DNA of 64,000 nt, taken from positions 1 through 64,000 of the forward strand of contig NZ_MVBC01000008.1 of NCBI RefSeq assembly GCF_002007105.1. Direction: 5' to 3'. The notes beneath the pieces are model-generated. The model was not told where the DNA came from and ran no database searches. It saw nothing but the letters and a program-made list of their open reading frames with translations. This stretch comes from Hymenobacter sp. CRA2. Lineage in GTDB: Bacteria; Bacteroidota; Bacteroidia; Cytophagales; Hymenobacteraceae. Below, piece by piece: positions 1 to 9,603 of this stretch (position 1 is its first letter; the number at the start of each line of letters is the position of its first letter). The position numbers were made by a program, and so were the translations under genes.

Positions 1-75
1 GTTAAGCCCCGGAGCGCCCATGGTACTGCCTTCGCCGGCGGGAGAGTCGGTCGCCGCCAACCTTGTCCCTCGCTT

Positions 76-107
76 CGCCCCCTCGCGGTTCGCCCGCCGA
101 GGGGGCG
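76..107. terminator. GC-rich hairpin downstream of the flavoprotein gene
   Basis: A 10-bp perfect inverted repeat (cgccccctcg / cgagggggcg) separated by 12 bases lies 33 bases past the stop codon of the minus-strand gene that follows. There is no clear T-run on the minus side, so termination is only plausible. The first 139 bases otherwise hold nothing recognisable. Confidence 0.35.
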
Positions 108-139
108 TCGCTGTTTCTACCCCCCCCCACGGCCCCGCC

Positions 140-1102
140 CTAGGCGCACTCCTCCCGCGTGAGCTGCTCGTTGCAGCTGATGGCCGCCTGCGCCCCTTCC
201 GCCGCCGCCACCAGCGCCTGCTGCGCCGCCGGCGTGGTGTCGCCCGCCGCGTACACCCCTGGAACTGTCGTTAGGATCCGTTTGTCGACTGCTACGCTGC
301 CATTGCGCTGCAGAATGCGGCAGCCTAGTTGAATAGCTAGGTCGCTGCGTTGCTTTTGCTGCGGATGAATGAAGAGAGCCTTCCGGGGTAATGTGCTACC
401 GTCTTGAAACTCAATGTGCCGTAGCGTCTTGTTGGCGTAGCCTACGAGTTTGGTAATGGGCTGCTCGTAAAGAGCTATGCCGTGACGCTGGAGCCGATGG
501 CGAGCATGGTCAGTCATTTTGGTCCAACCATCAGTGCAGACGGCGACATCCTTTGACCAACGGCTAATCAGCAGGGCAAAGCCGGCTACAGATTTATCGC
601 AGCCATATACGGCTACGGGCTGGTCGCTGACTTCGTAACCGTGGCAGTAAGGGCAATGCAAGACGCCGGTGCCCCAAAGCTCGTGCATGCCGTCGATGGT
701 TGGTAAGATGTCCATGACGCCGGTCGCCAAAATGATTTTACGTGAGGTGACTTCCCGGCCGGAGTCCAGTGTGAGGGTGAAGGTGCCCGTTAGAGGGTCT
801 CTTGATGCCGTGGTGACACAGTTCTCTCGTTGCTCGACGGTGGGGTAGGGTTGGAGCTGCTCGTGGCCTATACGCAGCAATTCCTGCGGTTTGATGCCGT
901 CACGAGAAAGAAAGCCGTGTACGGCAGGAGAAGGGTAGTTGCGCGTGCGGCCACCATCGCACAGCAGCACCCGGCGGCGGCAACGGCCTAGCACCAACGC
1001 TGCGCTTAGGCCTGCTGCACCGGCGCCGACAATAACGACTTCGTAGTCGGTGGCGGGAACGTGACGCGGGCGCTTGAAGGGGCGGCGAGCAGAAGCAGGC
1101 AT
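140..1102 (-). CDS. NAD(P)/FAD-dependent oxidoreductase, thioredoxin-reductase-like
   Basis: A 320-residue flavoprotein of the thioredoxin reductase fold, expected to move electrons from NAD(P)H through FAD to a disulfide or small substrate in the cytoplasm. The FAD-binding Rossmann motif (VIVGAGAAGL) lies near residues 24-33. A redox-type CPYC pair sits near residues 150-153, where TrxB carries its CxxC. The second FAD contact, YAAGDTTP, is near residue 286. The start was set at the ATG at 1102, because the longer frame begins with TTG two codons upstream. The second nucleotide-binding loop (VYGCDKSVAG) departs from the usual GxGxxA, so coenzyme preference is unclear. There is no thioredoxin gene beside it, so the partner is unknown. 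It may be a Bacteroidota-specific TrxB paralogue rather than the main thioredoxin reductase. Confidence 0.85.
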   Translation of the reverse strand: MPASARRPFKRPRHVPATDYEVVIVGAGAAGLSAALVLGRCRRRVLLCDGGRTRNYPSPAVHGFLSRDGIKPQELLRIGHEQLQPYPTVEQRENCVTTASRDPLTGTFTLTLDSGREVTSRKIILATGVMDILPTIDGMHELWGTGVLHCPYCHGYEVSDQPVAVYGCDKSVAGFALLISRWSKDVAVCTDGWTKMTDHARHRLQRHGIALYEQPITKLVGYANKTLRHIEFQDGSTLPRKALFIHPQQKQRSDLAIQLGCRILQRNGSVAVDKRILTTVPGVYAAGDTTPAAQQALVAAAEGAQAAISCNEQLTREECA

Positions 1103-1192
1103 GAGCAATGAAGGTTTAAATGGCCTTCTGCATACCGACTAAACAGAATATGGGTTTTTAGTGTCGAGACAATACATCTGGTTTCAGGCAAC

Positions 1193-1241
1193 AAAAAGCC
1201 CCACCAGGCATGGCTCCGGAGTGGAGCGCCTGGCGGGGCTT
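1193..1241 (-). terminator. Rho-independent terminator of the glucanotransferase gene
   Basis: A long hairpin with arms aagccccaccaggc / gcctggcggggctt is followed, in the minus direction, by a T-run (plus-strand aaaaa at 1194-1198). It starts 19 bases after the stop of the minus-strand malQ-like gene. The same structure separates that gene from the next minus-strand gene. Confidence 0.75.
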
Positions 1242-1259
1242 GCGCGTGCGTACGAGTCT

Positions 1260-4010
1260 TTAATGAATAGGGCCGCGGCCGCTTTGCTCAACTAACTCAC
1301 GGATCTGCTGATTGAATTCGGCGGCTTCTTTCAACTCTTCCAGTGGCAGGTGGAAGCGGTACTTCCAGAAGTGCTCCGGATTGGCGGGAACGTTGATTTG
1401 CTCGTCCAAAGGATTTGAGCGGCGTAGATGCTCGTCCAAGGCCATAAAGTCCTGCAGCGGGAAGATGGCCCACATAGCGGGCGAGTAGAGGTGCTGCACT
1501 ACCATTTCACGGCTTACCCAGGGCTCGGCGAAGTAAGGAGCGGGCTGGCCGTAGTGACCGAGGAGTTGCTCAAAGAAGCGTTGGGTACGCTCGTGGTCCT
1601 CTTCCCACCAGCCGCGAACGGTGCTCATATCGTGGCAGGAGGGCGACACCACGGAGAGGTAAGCCGCATCGTTGGGGTGGGAGAATTCGACGCCGGTAGC
1701 GGCGGGCATGCGCTGAATGTTCAGGCCGAGCATACCGAGCTGGCGCATCACGCCGGGCACCGAAGCAGGCACCATGCCGAGGTCTTCGCCGCAGATGAGC
1801 ATATCGGTGGCGTAGCGCACGGCGGGCAGCTTGACGAGGCCCTGCTCGCGCCAGAAGTTTTCGTGGCGGCGGAAGAAGAAGTCAACGTAGAGGTCGTTCA
1901 TCCGCTGCCGCGTCTGGTCGTCCAGCTCGCGGAAGGTGCGCGACTTGTCGACGGTGATGCGCGGGTGCCAGAACTCGCCGTTGGAGCCTTCGGCTTCGAC
2001 GAAGAGCACCTCGGTGAGCAGGCGGTAGAGGCCGTTGCGCTGGCGTGTCAGCCGCTGCTCTTCGGGACCCTGGGCAAACTCCAGCTTGGGTGCGAAGACA
2101 GCTTCTACTTTACGCTGGGTATTCACGAACTCCTGCAAACGGAAGGCGCCGTGGCCGATTTCCTCTAGGAACTCTTCGCGTACCGCGTTGGCATCGGCGC
2201 TGAATAGTTCTTCGAGGATGTGCCAGCGGATGTACGGTTGCGTCAGGCGCTGGTAATCCCACCAGCCGAGCCGGTCGCGGACTTCGTCGCGGTGCAGGGG
2301 CAGGGCAGGCGAGAAGTGACCAAGCAGGCCTTCGACGGCGTGGTTGGGAATCTCCCAGATGCGGAAGAAGCCGAGGATATGGTCGATGCGCAGGGCATCG
2401 AAGTAGCGGCTGAGGTGGCCCAGGCGCTGGCGCCACCACTGGTAGCCGTCTTCAGCCATCTTGTCCCAATTGTAGGTCGGGAAACGCCAGTTCTGGCCCG
2501 TGACGGAGAAGTCGTCGGGCGGGGCGCCGGCTTGCTGATCGAGGTGGTACAGCTCGGGCTGGGTCCAGGCTTCCACGGAGTGGCGGTAGATGCCGATGGG
2601 CAGGTCGCCCTTGAGCACCACGCCATGCTGGCGGGCGTACTCCACAGCCTCGCGCAGCTGCTTGTCGAGGTGGTACTGGATGAATAGGTGCAGACCGAAT
2701 TCGTCGAACTCGGCGTGCGTGGGGTCCAGAAGGGTTTCGGGCAGTTCGCCGGGTTGCTGGAACTCGGTGGGCCACTGGCGGAAGTCAACGGTCTGGAACC
2801 GGTCGCGCAGGCCGCTGAACACGGCATATGGTGCCAGCCAGGATTGCTGCTCCTGAAAGAATTGCTGATATTGCTGATCGGCCAGGAAAGCCTGTTTTTC
2901 CTGCTTGTAGAGGGCGCGCAGAAACTTCCACTTGGCCTTCATTACGGGCTGATAGTCGACGAAGTCCCGGACGTTGAGCAGCTCACGCGTTTCGGCCAGC
3001 TCCTGTTGCAGCGCAGCGTCCTGCAGCGGGGCTACGCTGTCGAGGTTGAGGTACTGCGGGTGCAGGGCGAAGACTGAAATGGCCGCGTACGGGTAAGAAT
3101 CAACCCAAGTGTGGGTGGCGGTGGTGTCGTTGATGGGCAGCACCTGTACCAGCTGCAGCCCGGTTTCGACGGCCCAGTCTATGAGCAGCTTGAGGTCGGG
3201 GAATTCGCCGACGCCGAGGCCTTGCTTGCTGCGCAGGGCGAAAACGGGCAGCGCTACACCGGCGCCGCGCCAGGGCCCTTCGGGGTGGCGGTACAGCTCG
3301 TCGTGGCGCCAGCGCAGGGTGTCGCGGCCCTGGAAGGGCGGCAGCACGCGGTCGGGGCCGCCTTCGAGGTCGATGCACTGCTGGCGCTGCGGGTCGTAGA
3401 GGCCGTATTTGTAGACAACGGGCTTATCGGACTCGGCCAGCACGACGTCGGCCGACCACATGGGGTAGGTAGCGTCGGAGAGAATGAGGGGCTTTTTGTT
3501 GTCCCAGGCGCCGAGGGCGGCATCGGAGCCGAGCACGCACAGGCACTGACCGGGCGCGATGCGCGGGGCCGTGAGCGAGAAGCGCACGGTGGCGTCGCCG
3601 GCGCGGAGGCGCGCCGGGCGGGGCTGGTGGCAGGGCGAATCGGCCGGACGGCGGAAAATAGCCTGGGTGAAGGCGTTGGTCTGCAGCTCGTACTCAGGCA
3701 GCTCGGGCACGTGCCAGAACTCGTCGAGCACCACCGTGCCGTAGGTTTCGCCAGCAACGGGAAGCACGCGGTCGGGGCCGCTTTCCCAGTTCACCGCGCC
3801 CGAGTTGTCGTCGACGAGCACGTACTTGTAGCGCAGCTCCACCACATCAGCGGGCAGCTCCGTTTCGCCTTCCCAGGTATTGGTGGCGGGTTGATAAGTT
3901 AGGCGTAGGGCTTGCTGTGGGCTCCAGTCGCCGAGGGCGGAGCTGCTGCCGCGCACCTCGAGGCGCTGGCCCCAAGCCGTAAAATAGGGAATGCGGAAAC
4001 GGAGGCGCAT
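1260..4010 (-). CDS. malQ: 4-alpha-glucanotransferase (GH77) with two N-terminal CBM20 domains
   Basis: A 916-residue amylomaltase/disproportionating enzyme that transfers alpha-1,4-glucan segments, acting in maltodextrin or glycogen metabolism. Two starch-binding CBM20-like domains come first (about residues 1-90 and 135-235). Each has the GxWxxxxxxxL pattern (LGDWSPQQAL, LGAWDNKKPL) and ends in ESGPDRVLP or EGGPDRVLP. The GH77 barrel follows. It shows the nucleophile Asp in RIDHILGFFRIWEIP, the acid/base Glu in CGEDLGMVP and a third acid in SCHDMSTVRGWW. Tandem CBM20 plus GH77 is the architecture of plant DPE2 and many Bacteroidota enzymes. The start is the ATG at 4010; an upstream TTG at 4040 would add ten residues that do not resemble the family. 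No other glycogen gene is adjacent. The gene is divergent from tamB. Confidence 0.93.
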   Translation of the reverse strand: MRLRFRIPYFTAWGQRLEVRGSSSALGDWSPQQALRLTYQPATNTWEGETELPADVVELRYKYVLVDDNSGAVNWESGPDRVLPVAGETYGTVVLDEFWHVPELPEYELQTNAFTQAIFRRPADSPCHQPRPARLRAGDATVRFSLTAPRIAPGQCLCVLGSDAALGAWDNKKPLILSDATYPMWSADVVLAESDKPVVYKYGLYDPQRQQCIDLEGGPDRVLPPFQGRDTLRWRHDELYRHPEGPWRGAGVALPVFALRSKQGLGVGEFPDLKLLIDWAVETGLQLVQVLPINDTTATHTWVDSYPYAAISVFALHPQYLNLDSVAPLQDAALQQELAETRELLNVRDFVDYQPVMKAKWKFLRALYKQEKQAFLADQQYQQFFQEQQSWLAPYAVFSGLRDRFQTVDFRQWPTEFQQPGELPETLLDPTHAEFDEFGLHLFIQYHLDKQLREAVEYARQHGVVLKGDLPIGIYRHSVEAWTQPELYHLDQQAGAPPDDFSVTGQNWRFPTYNWDKMAEDGYQWWRQRLGHLSRYFDALRIDHILGFFRIWEIPNHAVEGLLGHFSPALPLHRDEVRDRLGWWDYQRLTQPYIRWHILEELFSADANAVREEFLEEIGHGAFRLQEFVNTQRKVEAVFAPKLEFAQGPEEQRLTRQRNGLYRLLTEVLFVEAEGSNGEFWHPRITVDKSRTFRELDDQTRQRMNDLYVDFFFRRHENFWREQGLVKLPAVRYATDMLICGEDLGMVPASVPGVMRQLGMLGLNIQRMPAATGVEFSHPNDAAYLSVVSPSCHDMSTVRGWWEEDHERTQRFFEQLLGHYGQPAPYFAEPWVSREMVVQHLYSPAMWAIFPLQDFMALDEHLRRSNPLDEQINVPANPEHFWKYRFHLPLEELKEAAEFNQQIRELVEQSGRGPIH

Positions 4011-4342
4011 AAAAAAAAGATGCAAGAAATCGGTGTGCAAAAGTCGCAGATTTAGCCGATTCTACCGCGTATTGTTTTCGCGCAGTGCGTGAGGACTTAA
4101 TCAAGGCTGAAGCGGTGCTGCCCAGTACGAAACCAAGGCCGGAAATGATAAGGTGTGGCCTGGGGCAGCGGCCGGGAAAATCAACTAGTAGTAGAGCCGC
4201 AAACCTGCTTCCGGAGGATTTTTGGCGCGCCAACCGAGCCCAAGCGTGACGTGCATGTAACATTCCGGGCCCGAAGTTCGTCCGAAGGGGCTGAGCCGCA
4301 GTCAGTGTTTCAGCCGGCCGCGGCCTTCAGCCCTTCTCTCTC
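4011..4342. other. Divergent intergenic region between malQ and tamB
   Basis: These 332 bases separate two divergent genes and must hold both promoters. An AT-richer patch around 4050-4085 (attgttttcgcg) is the only obvious promoter-like sequence, and no complete TTG-N17-TAnnTTTG promoter could be read. No hairpin, repeat or convincing small gene was seen; the short open frames here lack family-like content. Confidence 0.5.
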
Positions 4343-7300
4343 TTGGCAAACTCTACGTCGTCTCCTTCGTCAGCGACGCCAGCTTCGTCGCCGGCGCCGC
4401 GCCACCGGCTGCCCGGCCCCCTGCGCTGGCTGCTGTGGGGCTTATTAGGTTTAGTAGGCCTGATCATCCTGGTGGTGGTCGGGCTGGTGGTGGCCCTACA
4501 GGTGCCCTCGGTGCAGGATTATGCGGCCCACAAGGCAGCGAGCTACCTGCAGAACAAAATTGGGACGGAAGTCCGCATCGACCGGTTCCGGACCGACTGG
4601 CGCCACGGCGTGGCCCTGGACGGCGTGTACCTGGAAGACCAGAAGGGCGACACCCTGCTGTCGGTGGGCAAGCTGGCCGTGGGCATCGACCTGTGGGCGC
4701 TGACCAAGTCGCAGATCAACGTGAGCAACGTGGAGCTGACCGACGGCACGGTGCACATTGCGCGCACGTTGCCCGATTCGACTTATAACTTCGACTACAT
4801 CCTGGCCGCCTTCGCCACTGGCGACACCACCACGGCCACGCCGGCCGACTCGACGGGCGGCTTCAAGTACGACATCGGCGACGCGCACCTGGCCCGCATC
4901 TTCCTGAACTACGACGACCAGGTGGACGGCATGAACGTGCGCGGCCGCGTGGGCGACCTGGCCGTGGCCATGAACGAGGTGGACGTGGACCACAGCATCT
5001 ACCGCATTCAGTCGGCCAGCCTGAAAAACACGGGCTTCAACATCCGGCAGACCAAAGTGCCACCGGACACGCCCGCCGAGCCCATGACGCTGACGCTGGG
5101 CCTGGAGCGGGCCACGCTCGACAACGTGGCGCTGAACTACGCCAACGACCCCTCGAAGCAGTACATCAAGACGCGCATCGGGCAAGCGCAGGTGACGGCC
5201 GACAACATCGACCTGATCCGGCAGCGCATCGGGCTGAACACCTTGGTGCTGCGCAACTCGGAAATCAGCTACGCCCAGAACTCCAACGTGCCGGTGGAGC
5301 AACGCGTGGTGAACCCGGCCGAAGCCGTGCAGAAAGTAGACTCGGCCGTGGCCCAAACCACCGGCGCGCCCACTTCCTGGCGCGTGGCGCTGAAGAATTC
5401 CGACATCAGCGGCGTCCGTTTCGCTTTCGATAACCTGGACGAGACCAAGCAGCGCACTCGCCTGCCGGCCATGGACTACAACCACCTGCTCTTCGACTCG
5501 CTGGCCCTGCGCACCCGCAACCTGGTGTACACCGAAAACCGCACCACCGGCCGCATCGACCTATTGCGCGGGCGGGAGCAGAGCGGTTTCCGCGTGGACC
5601 GGGCCCAGGCCGACGTGGTGTACGACTCGGTGCAGATCCGGCTAGATAACCTCGATCTGGCGACGCCTCATACGCGCATCCGCCGCACCCTGGCCATCGG
5701 GTTCGACTCGCTGGGCGCGCTGGCTGATAGCCGGACCATGGGCAAGACGCGCATCGAAGCCAACCTGCAGAACACCCGCCTGGGCTTCCGCGACATTCTG
5801 TACCTGGCGCCCGATCTGGTGACCGAAAAGCCCTTCACGAGCGGCCCGAACCAGTCGGTGCTGCTGAGCGGGCAGGTGAACGGCCGCCTCGACAACCTGG
5901 CGCTGAACAACATTGAAATTGTGGGGCTGCGCAACACCATTGTGCGCGCCTCGGGCCGCATTCAGGGCCTGCCCAATACCGACCAGCGCCTCTACACCGA
6001 TCTGGACATCCGGCAGCTGACCACCACCAAGCGGGATATCAACGACATTCTGCCCGCGGGCATCATTCCGCAGGACGTCATTGAGCTGCCCGACCGGGCC
6101 ACGCTCAGCGGCACTATCAAGGGCCGGCCTACGGCCAACGACCTGGCGGTGAACCTCAAGGCCAATACCTCGTTTGGCGGGGCCACCATCGTGGCCAACC
6201 TGCGCCCCGGACCCACGGGCCGGGAGCCGCTGGATGCGCGCTTCAACCTGCAGAACTTCCAGCTCGGCCGCCTGCTCAAGCAGCCCGATATCGGGCCGGT
6301 GACGGGCTCGGGTACTTACAAGGGCGTGGGCTTCGACCCGCAGACCATGCGGGGGCAGCTGACGGCCAACCTGCAGCAGGTGCGTTACGGCAACTACACC
6401 TACCGCAACATCGCCGCCAACGTGGGCATCACCGGGCAGCGCTACGCCATTGCCGCCCGCAGCCAGGGCGACCAGAATGCGGCCTTTAACATCAAGGGCG
6501 TGGTCGACCTGAGCAACCCCAATGCGCCGCAGTACTCCTTCGGCGGCTCGTTGCAGGGCCTGAACCTGACGGCCCTGGGCTTCTACTCCGGTGGGCAACT
6601 GAGCCTCAAGGGTGACCTGGATGCCAACCTGCGCGGCTCGGACCTGAACTCGCTCAACGGCACGGTGAAGGGCGACAACGTGGTCATCAGCCTGAATGGG
6701 CAGACGATTCCGCTCGACTCGCTCAACGCGCGCATCGTGCAGGAAACCGGCCGCACGGAGGTGGACTTTACCTCGCGCATTCTGCAGGCCACGCTGCGGG
6801 GCAACACCCGCCTCGGCGACATTGCCACCGAGCTGCAGCAACACATCGACCGGTACTTCGACCTGCCGGGCGTGCAGTACCGCGCTTCGTCGGCCAACCG
6901 GCAGTTTACCTTCCAGGTAACGGTGCCGCAGACGGGCGCCCGGCTGCTGCCGCGCTTCGTGACCGGGCTGACGCGCATTTCGCCCTTCCAGCTCAACGGC
7001 AGCTACGACAGCCGCGCCGCTAACCTGACGGTGCGCTCCGACATTGCCCGCATGCGCTACCAAGGCATCGTGTTCGACTCCTTGAAGCTGCGCGTGGGCT
7101 CCGATCCGCAGAAGCTGGACTACAGCCTCGGCCTGGATCAGGTGTATCAGGACACGACGCTCAAGATTCCCAACCCCAGCATTGCCGGCAGCATTGCCAA
7201 CAATCAGATCGGCACGCGCCTGCGCATTGCCGAGTCCGATTCGGTGCAGCGCCTGAGCCTGGGCGGCACCTTGCAGGTGCTCAACGGGGCGCAGACCTAC

Positions 7301-9595
7301 CAGTTCAGCTTCGCGCCCGACATCGTGCTGGACAACAAGCAGTGGACGGCCGCGCCGGGCGGCGTGGTGCGCTACACCCTGTCAACTGGCAACATCGACG
7401 CCCAGAACGTGCGCATCTCGCGCAACCAGGGCGCTGCCGACCGGTTTCTGGCCCTGCAGACGCTGCCGGGCGCCCGCAACCCTTTGCAGGTGCAGCTCGG
7501 CAACCTCGACCTAAACGGCCTGGCCCGCGCCGCCGGCTTGCAGGACTCGCTGGTGGGCGGCACGCTCAATGGGCAGGCCGTGGCCTACAACCTCGGCCGT
7601 ACGGGCCAGGCTTTCACGGCCGATCTGACGCTGGGCGGGCTGGCCTACAACAAGTACGTGCTCGGTGACCTGCGCGCCCAGGTGGTCAACAACGTGGCCG
7701 ACCGCTACGACCTGACGGCCAACCTGACCAACGCCGACGGCACCGACGTGCGCCTGAGCGGCTACTACGCCACCAGCGGCGCCATCAACGTGGTAGCCGA
7801 CATTGCGCAGTTCAACCTGAAAGCCATTGAGCCGTTCTCCGCGGGGCAGATTCAGGAATCGACGGGTGCCTTGACGGGCCGCTTCACCGTGACGGGCACC
7901 ACAGCCGCCCCGCAGCTGCGCGGTGCGGCCCGCTTCCGCGATGCGGGCTTGACCCTGACGCAACTCGGGGCGCCCTTCCGCCTCTCCGACCAGGAGCTGA
8001 CGCTGACCGACCAGGGCCTGCACTTCGACAACTTCGCCATCATCGACTCGCTGGGCAAGCAAGCCATTGTGGATGGCTACATCGTGCCGGCCCGCAACCT
8101 GGCACAAGTGGGCCAGTACCGCCTGAACCTGAATGTAACCACCGACCACTTCCTGGCTGTGCAGAGCACCCGCCGCGAAAACCCGCTGTACTACGGCAAA
8201 TTGTTCGTGGACTCCGATACGCAGGTGCGCGGCAACCTGCAACGGCCTAACGTGCGCACCCGCGCCACCGTGGCCGAGGGCTCGAACTTGACCGTGGTGG
8301 TGCCTACCGACGAGGCTACGTCCGTGGACCGGGAGGGCATTGTCGTGTTTGTCGACAAAGACGGACCCAAGCCCAACACCGATTCGCTGCTGGCGGCCAC
8401 GGCCGACGACATCGATAGCTCGGCCGTGGCCACGGGCTACGACGTGCGCGCCAACATTACCATCACCGACCAGACGCCGTTTAAAATCGTCATCGACGAA
8501 GCTGCCGGCGACAACCTGCAGGTGCGCGCCGCCGGCACGCTGGTGGCCCTGCTGGATGAGCGCGGCGCCCAGACCCTGACGGGCCGCCTCGACGTTACCT
8601 CGGGCCAGTACGAACTCTCGCTCTACGACCTGGCCGAGCGCAAATTCGATATTGCCCCGGGCTCCTACCTGGTGTGGAGCGGCGACCCGTACAACGCGCA
8701 GCTGAACGTGTCGGCCATTTACCGGGTGCGCGCCGTGGCCGCCGACCTCATTGCCAACCAGCTGGATGCCAACGATGCGGCACTCAACAACCTGGCCCGC
8801 AACCGCTTGCCCTTCGAAGTGTACCTGAACGTGACCGATCAGCTGCTCAAGCCGGCCATCAGCTTCGATATCCGGGTGCCCGAGGGCACGACCAGCCCGG
8901 TGGCCGAGCCGGTGCGCGCCAAGCTGGAGCAGCTGCGCCAGCCCAGCAACGTGAACGAGCTGAACAAGCAGGTATTCGCGCTGCTGGCCCTGAACCGCTT
9001 CGTGGCCGAAAATCCCTTCCAGAGCACCGCCGGCCCCGGCTCCTTCGTGGGCAACCAGCTGCGCGGCTCGGCCAGCCAGGTGCTGACGGACCAGCTCAAC
9101 AACCTCACCGGCGAGTACCTCGCGGGCCTGGGCCTGGAGCTGGGCGTGGATTCGTACACGGCCGTGTCGGGCACGGGCGCCCAGCAAAACCGCACCGACC
9201 TGAACGTGGCCCTGCGCCGGCAGCTCTTCAACGACCGGCTCTCGGTGCGCCTCGGCACCGATGTGCCGCTGGGCGGCGGCAGCAACGGCACCCAGGCCAC
9301 CTCGGGCACGGCCGCGGCCAGCCAGTTTGCCGGCGACGTGAGCATCGAGTACAACATCCTGCCCGACGGCCGCCTGCGCCTGCGCGCCTTCCGCAACAAC
9401 GCCTACGAGGACATCGACGGCCAATTCATCCGCACCGGTACCGCCATCATCTTCCAGCGCGACTACAACTCCCTGCAGGAGCTGTTCCAGAAAGTGGCGC
9501 CGGAGGTGAAGCAGTCGGTGCGGGCCGACCGCAAAGCCCGCAAGGCCGAAAAGGCCGCCGCTCAGGATACGCTTAAAAACAATGCCTTGAACTAG
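4343..9595 (+). CDS. tamB: Translocation and assembly module protein TamB (DUF490)
   Basis: A very large protein of 1750 residues. One hydrophobic anchor lies near residues 29-51 (WLLWGLLGLVGLIILVVVGLVVAL) and a long beta-rich periplasmic body follows, ending in the conserved DUF490-type C-terminal region (about residues 1330-1740). The repeated ...GRVDNL/GRLDNL.. and ...VRASGRI.. strands are typical of TamB/AsmA-like proteins, which form a lipid-conducting bridge between inner and outer membranes and help outer-membrane protein assembly. The start is an uncommon TTG at 4343: an in-frame stop at 4292-4294 leaves no ATG or GTG upstream, and starting later would cut into the anchor. The outer-membrane partner gene begins eight bases after the stop. 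Length and position are normal for Bacteroidota TamB. Confidence 0.93.
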   Translation: MANSTSSPSSATPASSPAPRHRLPGPLRWLLWGLLGLVGLIILVVVGLVVALQVPSVQDYAAHKAASYLQNKIGTEVRIDRFRTDWRHGVALDGVYLEDQKGDTLLSVGKLAVGIDLWALTKSQINVSNVELTDGTVHIARTLPDSTYNFDYILAAFATGDTTTATPADSTGGFKYDIGDAHLARIFLNYDDQVDGMNVRGRVGDLAVAMNEVDVDHSIYRIQSASLKNTGFNIRQTKVPPDTPAEPMTLTLGLERATLDNVALNYANDPSKQYIKTRIGQAQVTADNIDLIRQRIGLNTLVLRNSEISYAQNSNVPVEQRVVNPAEAVQKVDSAVAQTTGAPTSWRVALKNSDISGVRFAFDNLDETKQRTRLPAMDYNHLLFDSLALRTRNLVYTENRTTGRIDLLRGREQSGFRVDRAQADVVYDSVQIRLDNLDLATPHTRIRRTLAIGFDSLGALADSRTMGKTRIEANLQNTRLGFRDILYLAPDLVTEKPFTSGPNQSVLLSGQVNGRLDNLALNNIEIVGLRNTIVRASGRIQGLPNTDQRLYTDLDIRQLTTTKRDINDILPAGIIPQDVIELPDRATLSGTIKGRPTANDLAVNLKANTSFGGATIVANLRPGPTGREPLDARFNLQNFQLGRLLKQPDIGPVTGSGTYKGVGFDPQTMRGQLTANLQQVRYGNYTYRNIAANVGITGQRYAIAARSQGDQNAAFNIKGVVDLSNPNAPQYSFGGSLQGLNLTALGFYSGGQLSLKGDLDANLRGSDLNSLNGTVKGDNVVISLNGQTIPLDSLNARIVQETGRTEVDFTSRILQATLRGNTRLGDIATELQQHIDRYFDLPGVQYRASSANRQFTFQVTVPQTGARLLPRFVTGLTRISPFQLNGSYDSRAANLTVRSDIARMRYQGIVFDSLKLRVGSDPQKLDYSLGLDQVYQDTTLKIPNPSIAGSIANNQIGTRLRIAESDSVQRLSLGGTLQVLNGAQTYQFSFAPDIVLDNKQWTAAPGGVVRYTLSTGNIDAQNVRISRNQGAADRFLALQTLPGARNPLQVQLGNLDLNGLARAAGLQDSLVGGTLNGQAVAYNLGRTGQAFTADLTLGGLAYNKYVLGDLRAQVVNNVADRYDLTANLTNADGTDVRLSGYYATSGAINVVADIAQFNLKAIEPFSAGQIQESTGALTGRFTVTGTTAAPQLRGAARFRDAGLTLTQLGAPFRLSDQELTLTDQGLHFDNFAIIDSLGKQAIVDGYIVPARNLAQVGQYRLNLNVTTDHFLAVQSTRRENPLYYGKLFVDSDTQVRGNLQRPNVRTRATVAEGSNLTVVVPTDEATSVDREGIVVFVDKDGPKPNTDSLLAATADDIDSSAVATGYDVRANITITDQTPFKIVIDEAAGDNLQVRAAGTLVALLDERGAQTLTGRLDVTSGQYELSLYDLAERKFDIAPGSYLVWSGDPYNAQLNVSAIYRVRAVAADLIANQLDANDAALNNLARNRLPFEVYLNVTDQLLKPAISFDIRVPEGTTSPVAEPVRAKLEQLRQPSNVNELNKQVFALLALNRFVAENPFQSTAGPGSFVGNQLRGSASQVLTDQLNNLTGEYLAGLGLELGVDSYTAVSGTGAQQNRTDLNVALRRQLFNDRLSVRLGTDVPLGGGSNGTQATSGTAAASQFAGDVSIEYNILPDGRLRLRAFRNNAYEDIDGQFIRTGTAIIFQRDYNSLQELFQKVAPEVKQSVRADRKARKAEKAAAQDTLKNNALN

Positions 9596-9603
9596 GACCG
9601 CAG

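Noticed and set aside
4155-4448. Plus-strand open frame overlapping the start of tamB
   Set aside because: It overlaps the TamB anchor in another frame and has an Arg/Ser-rich shadow composition.
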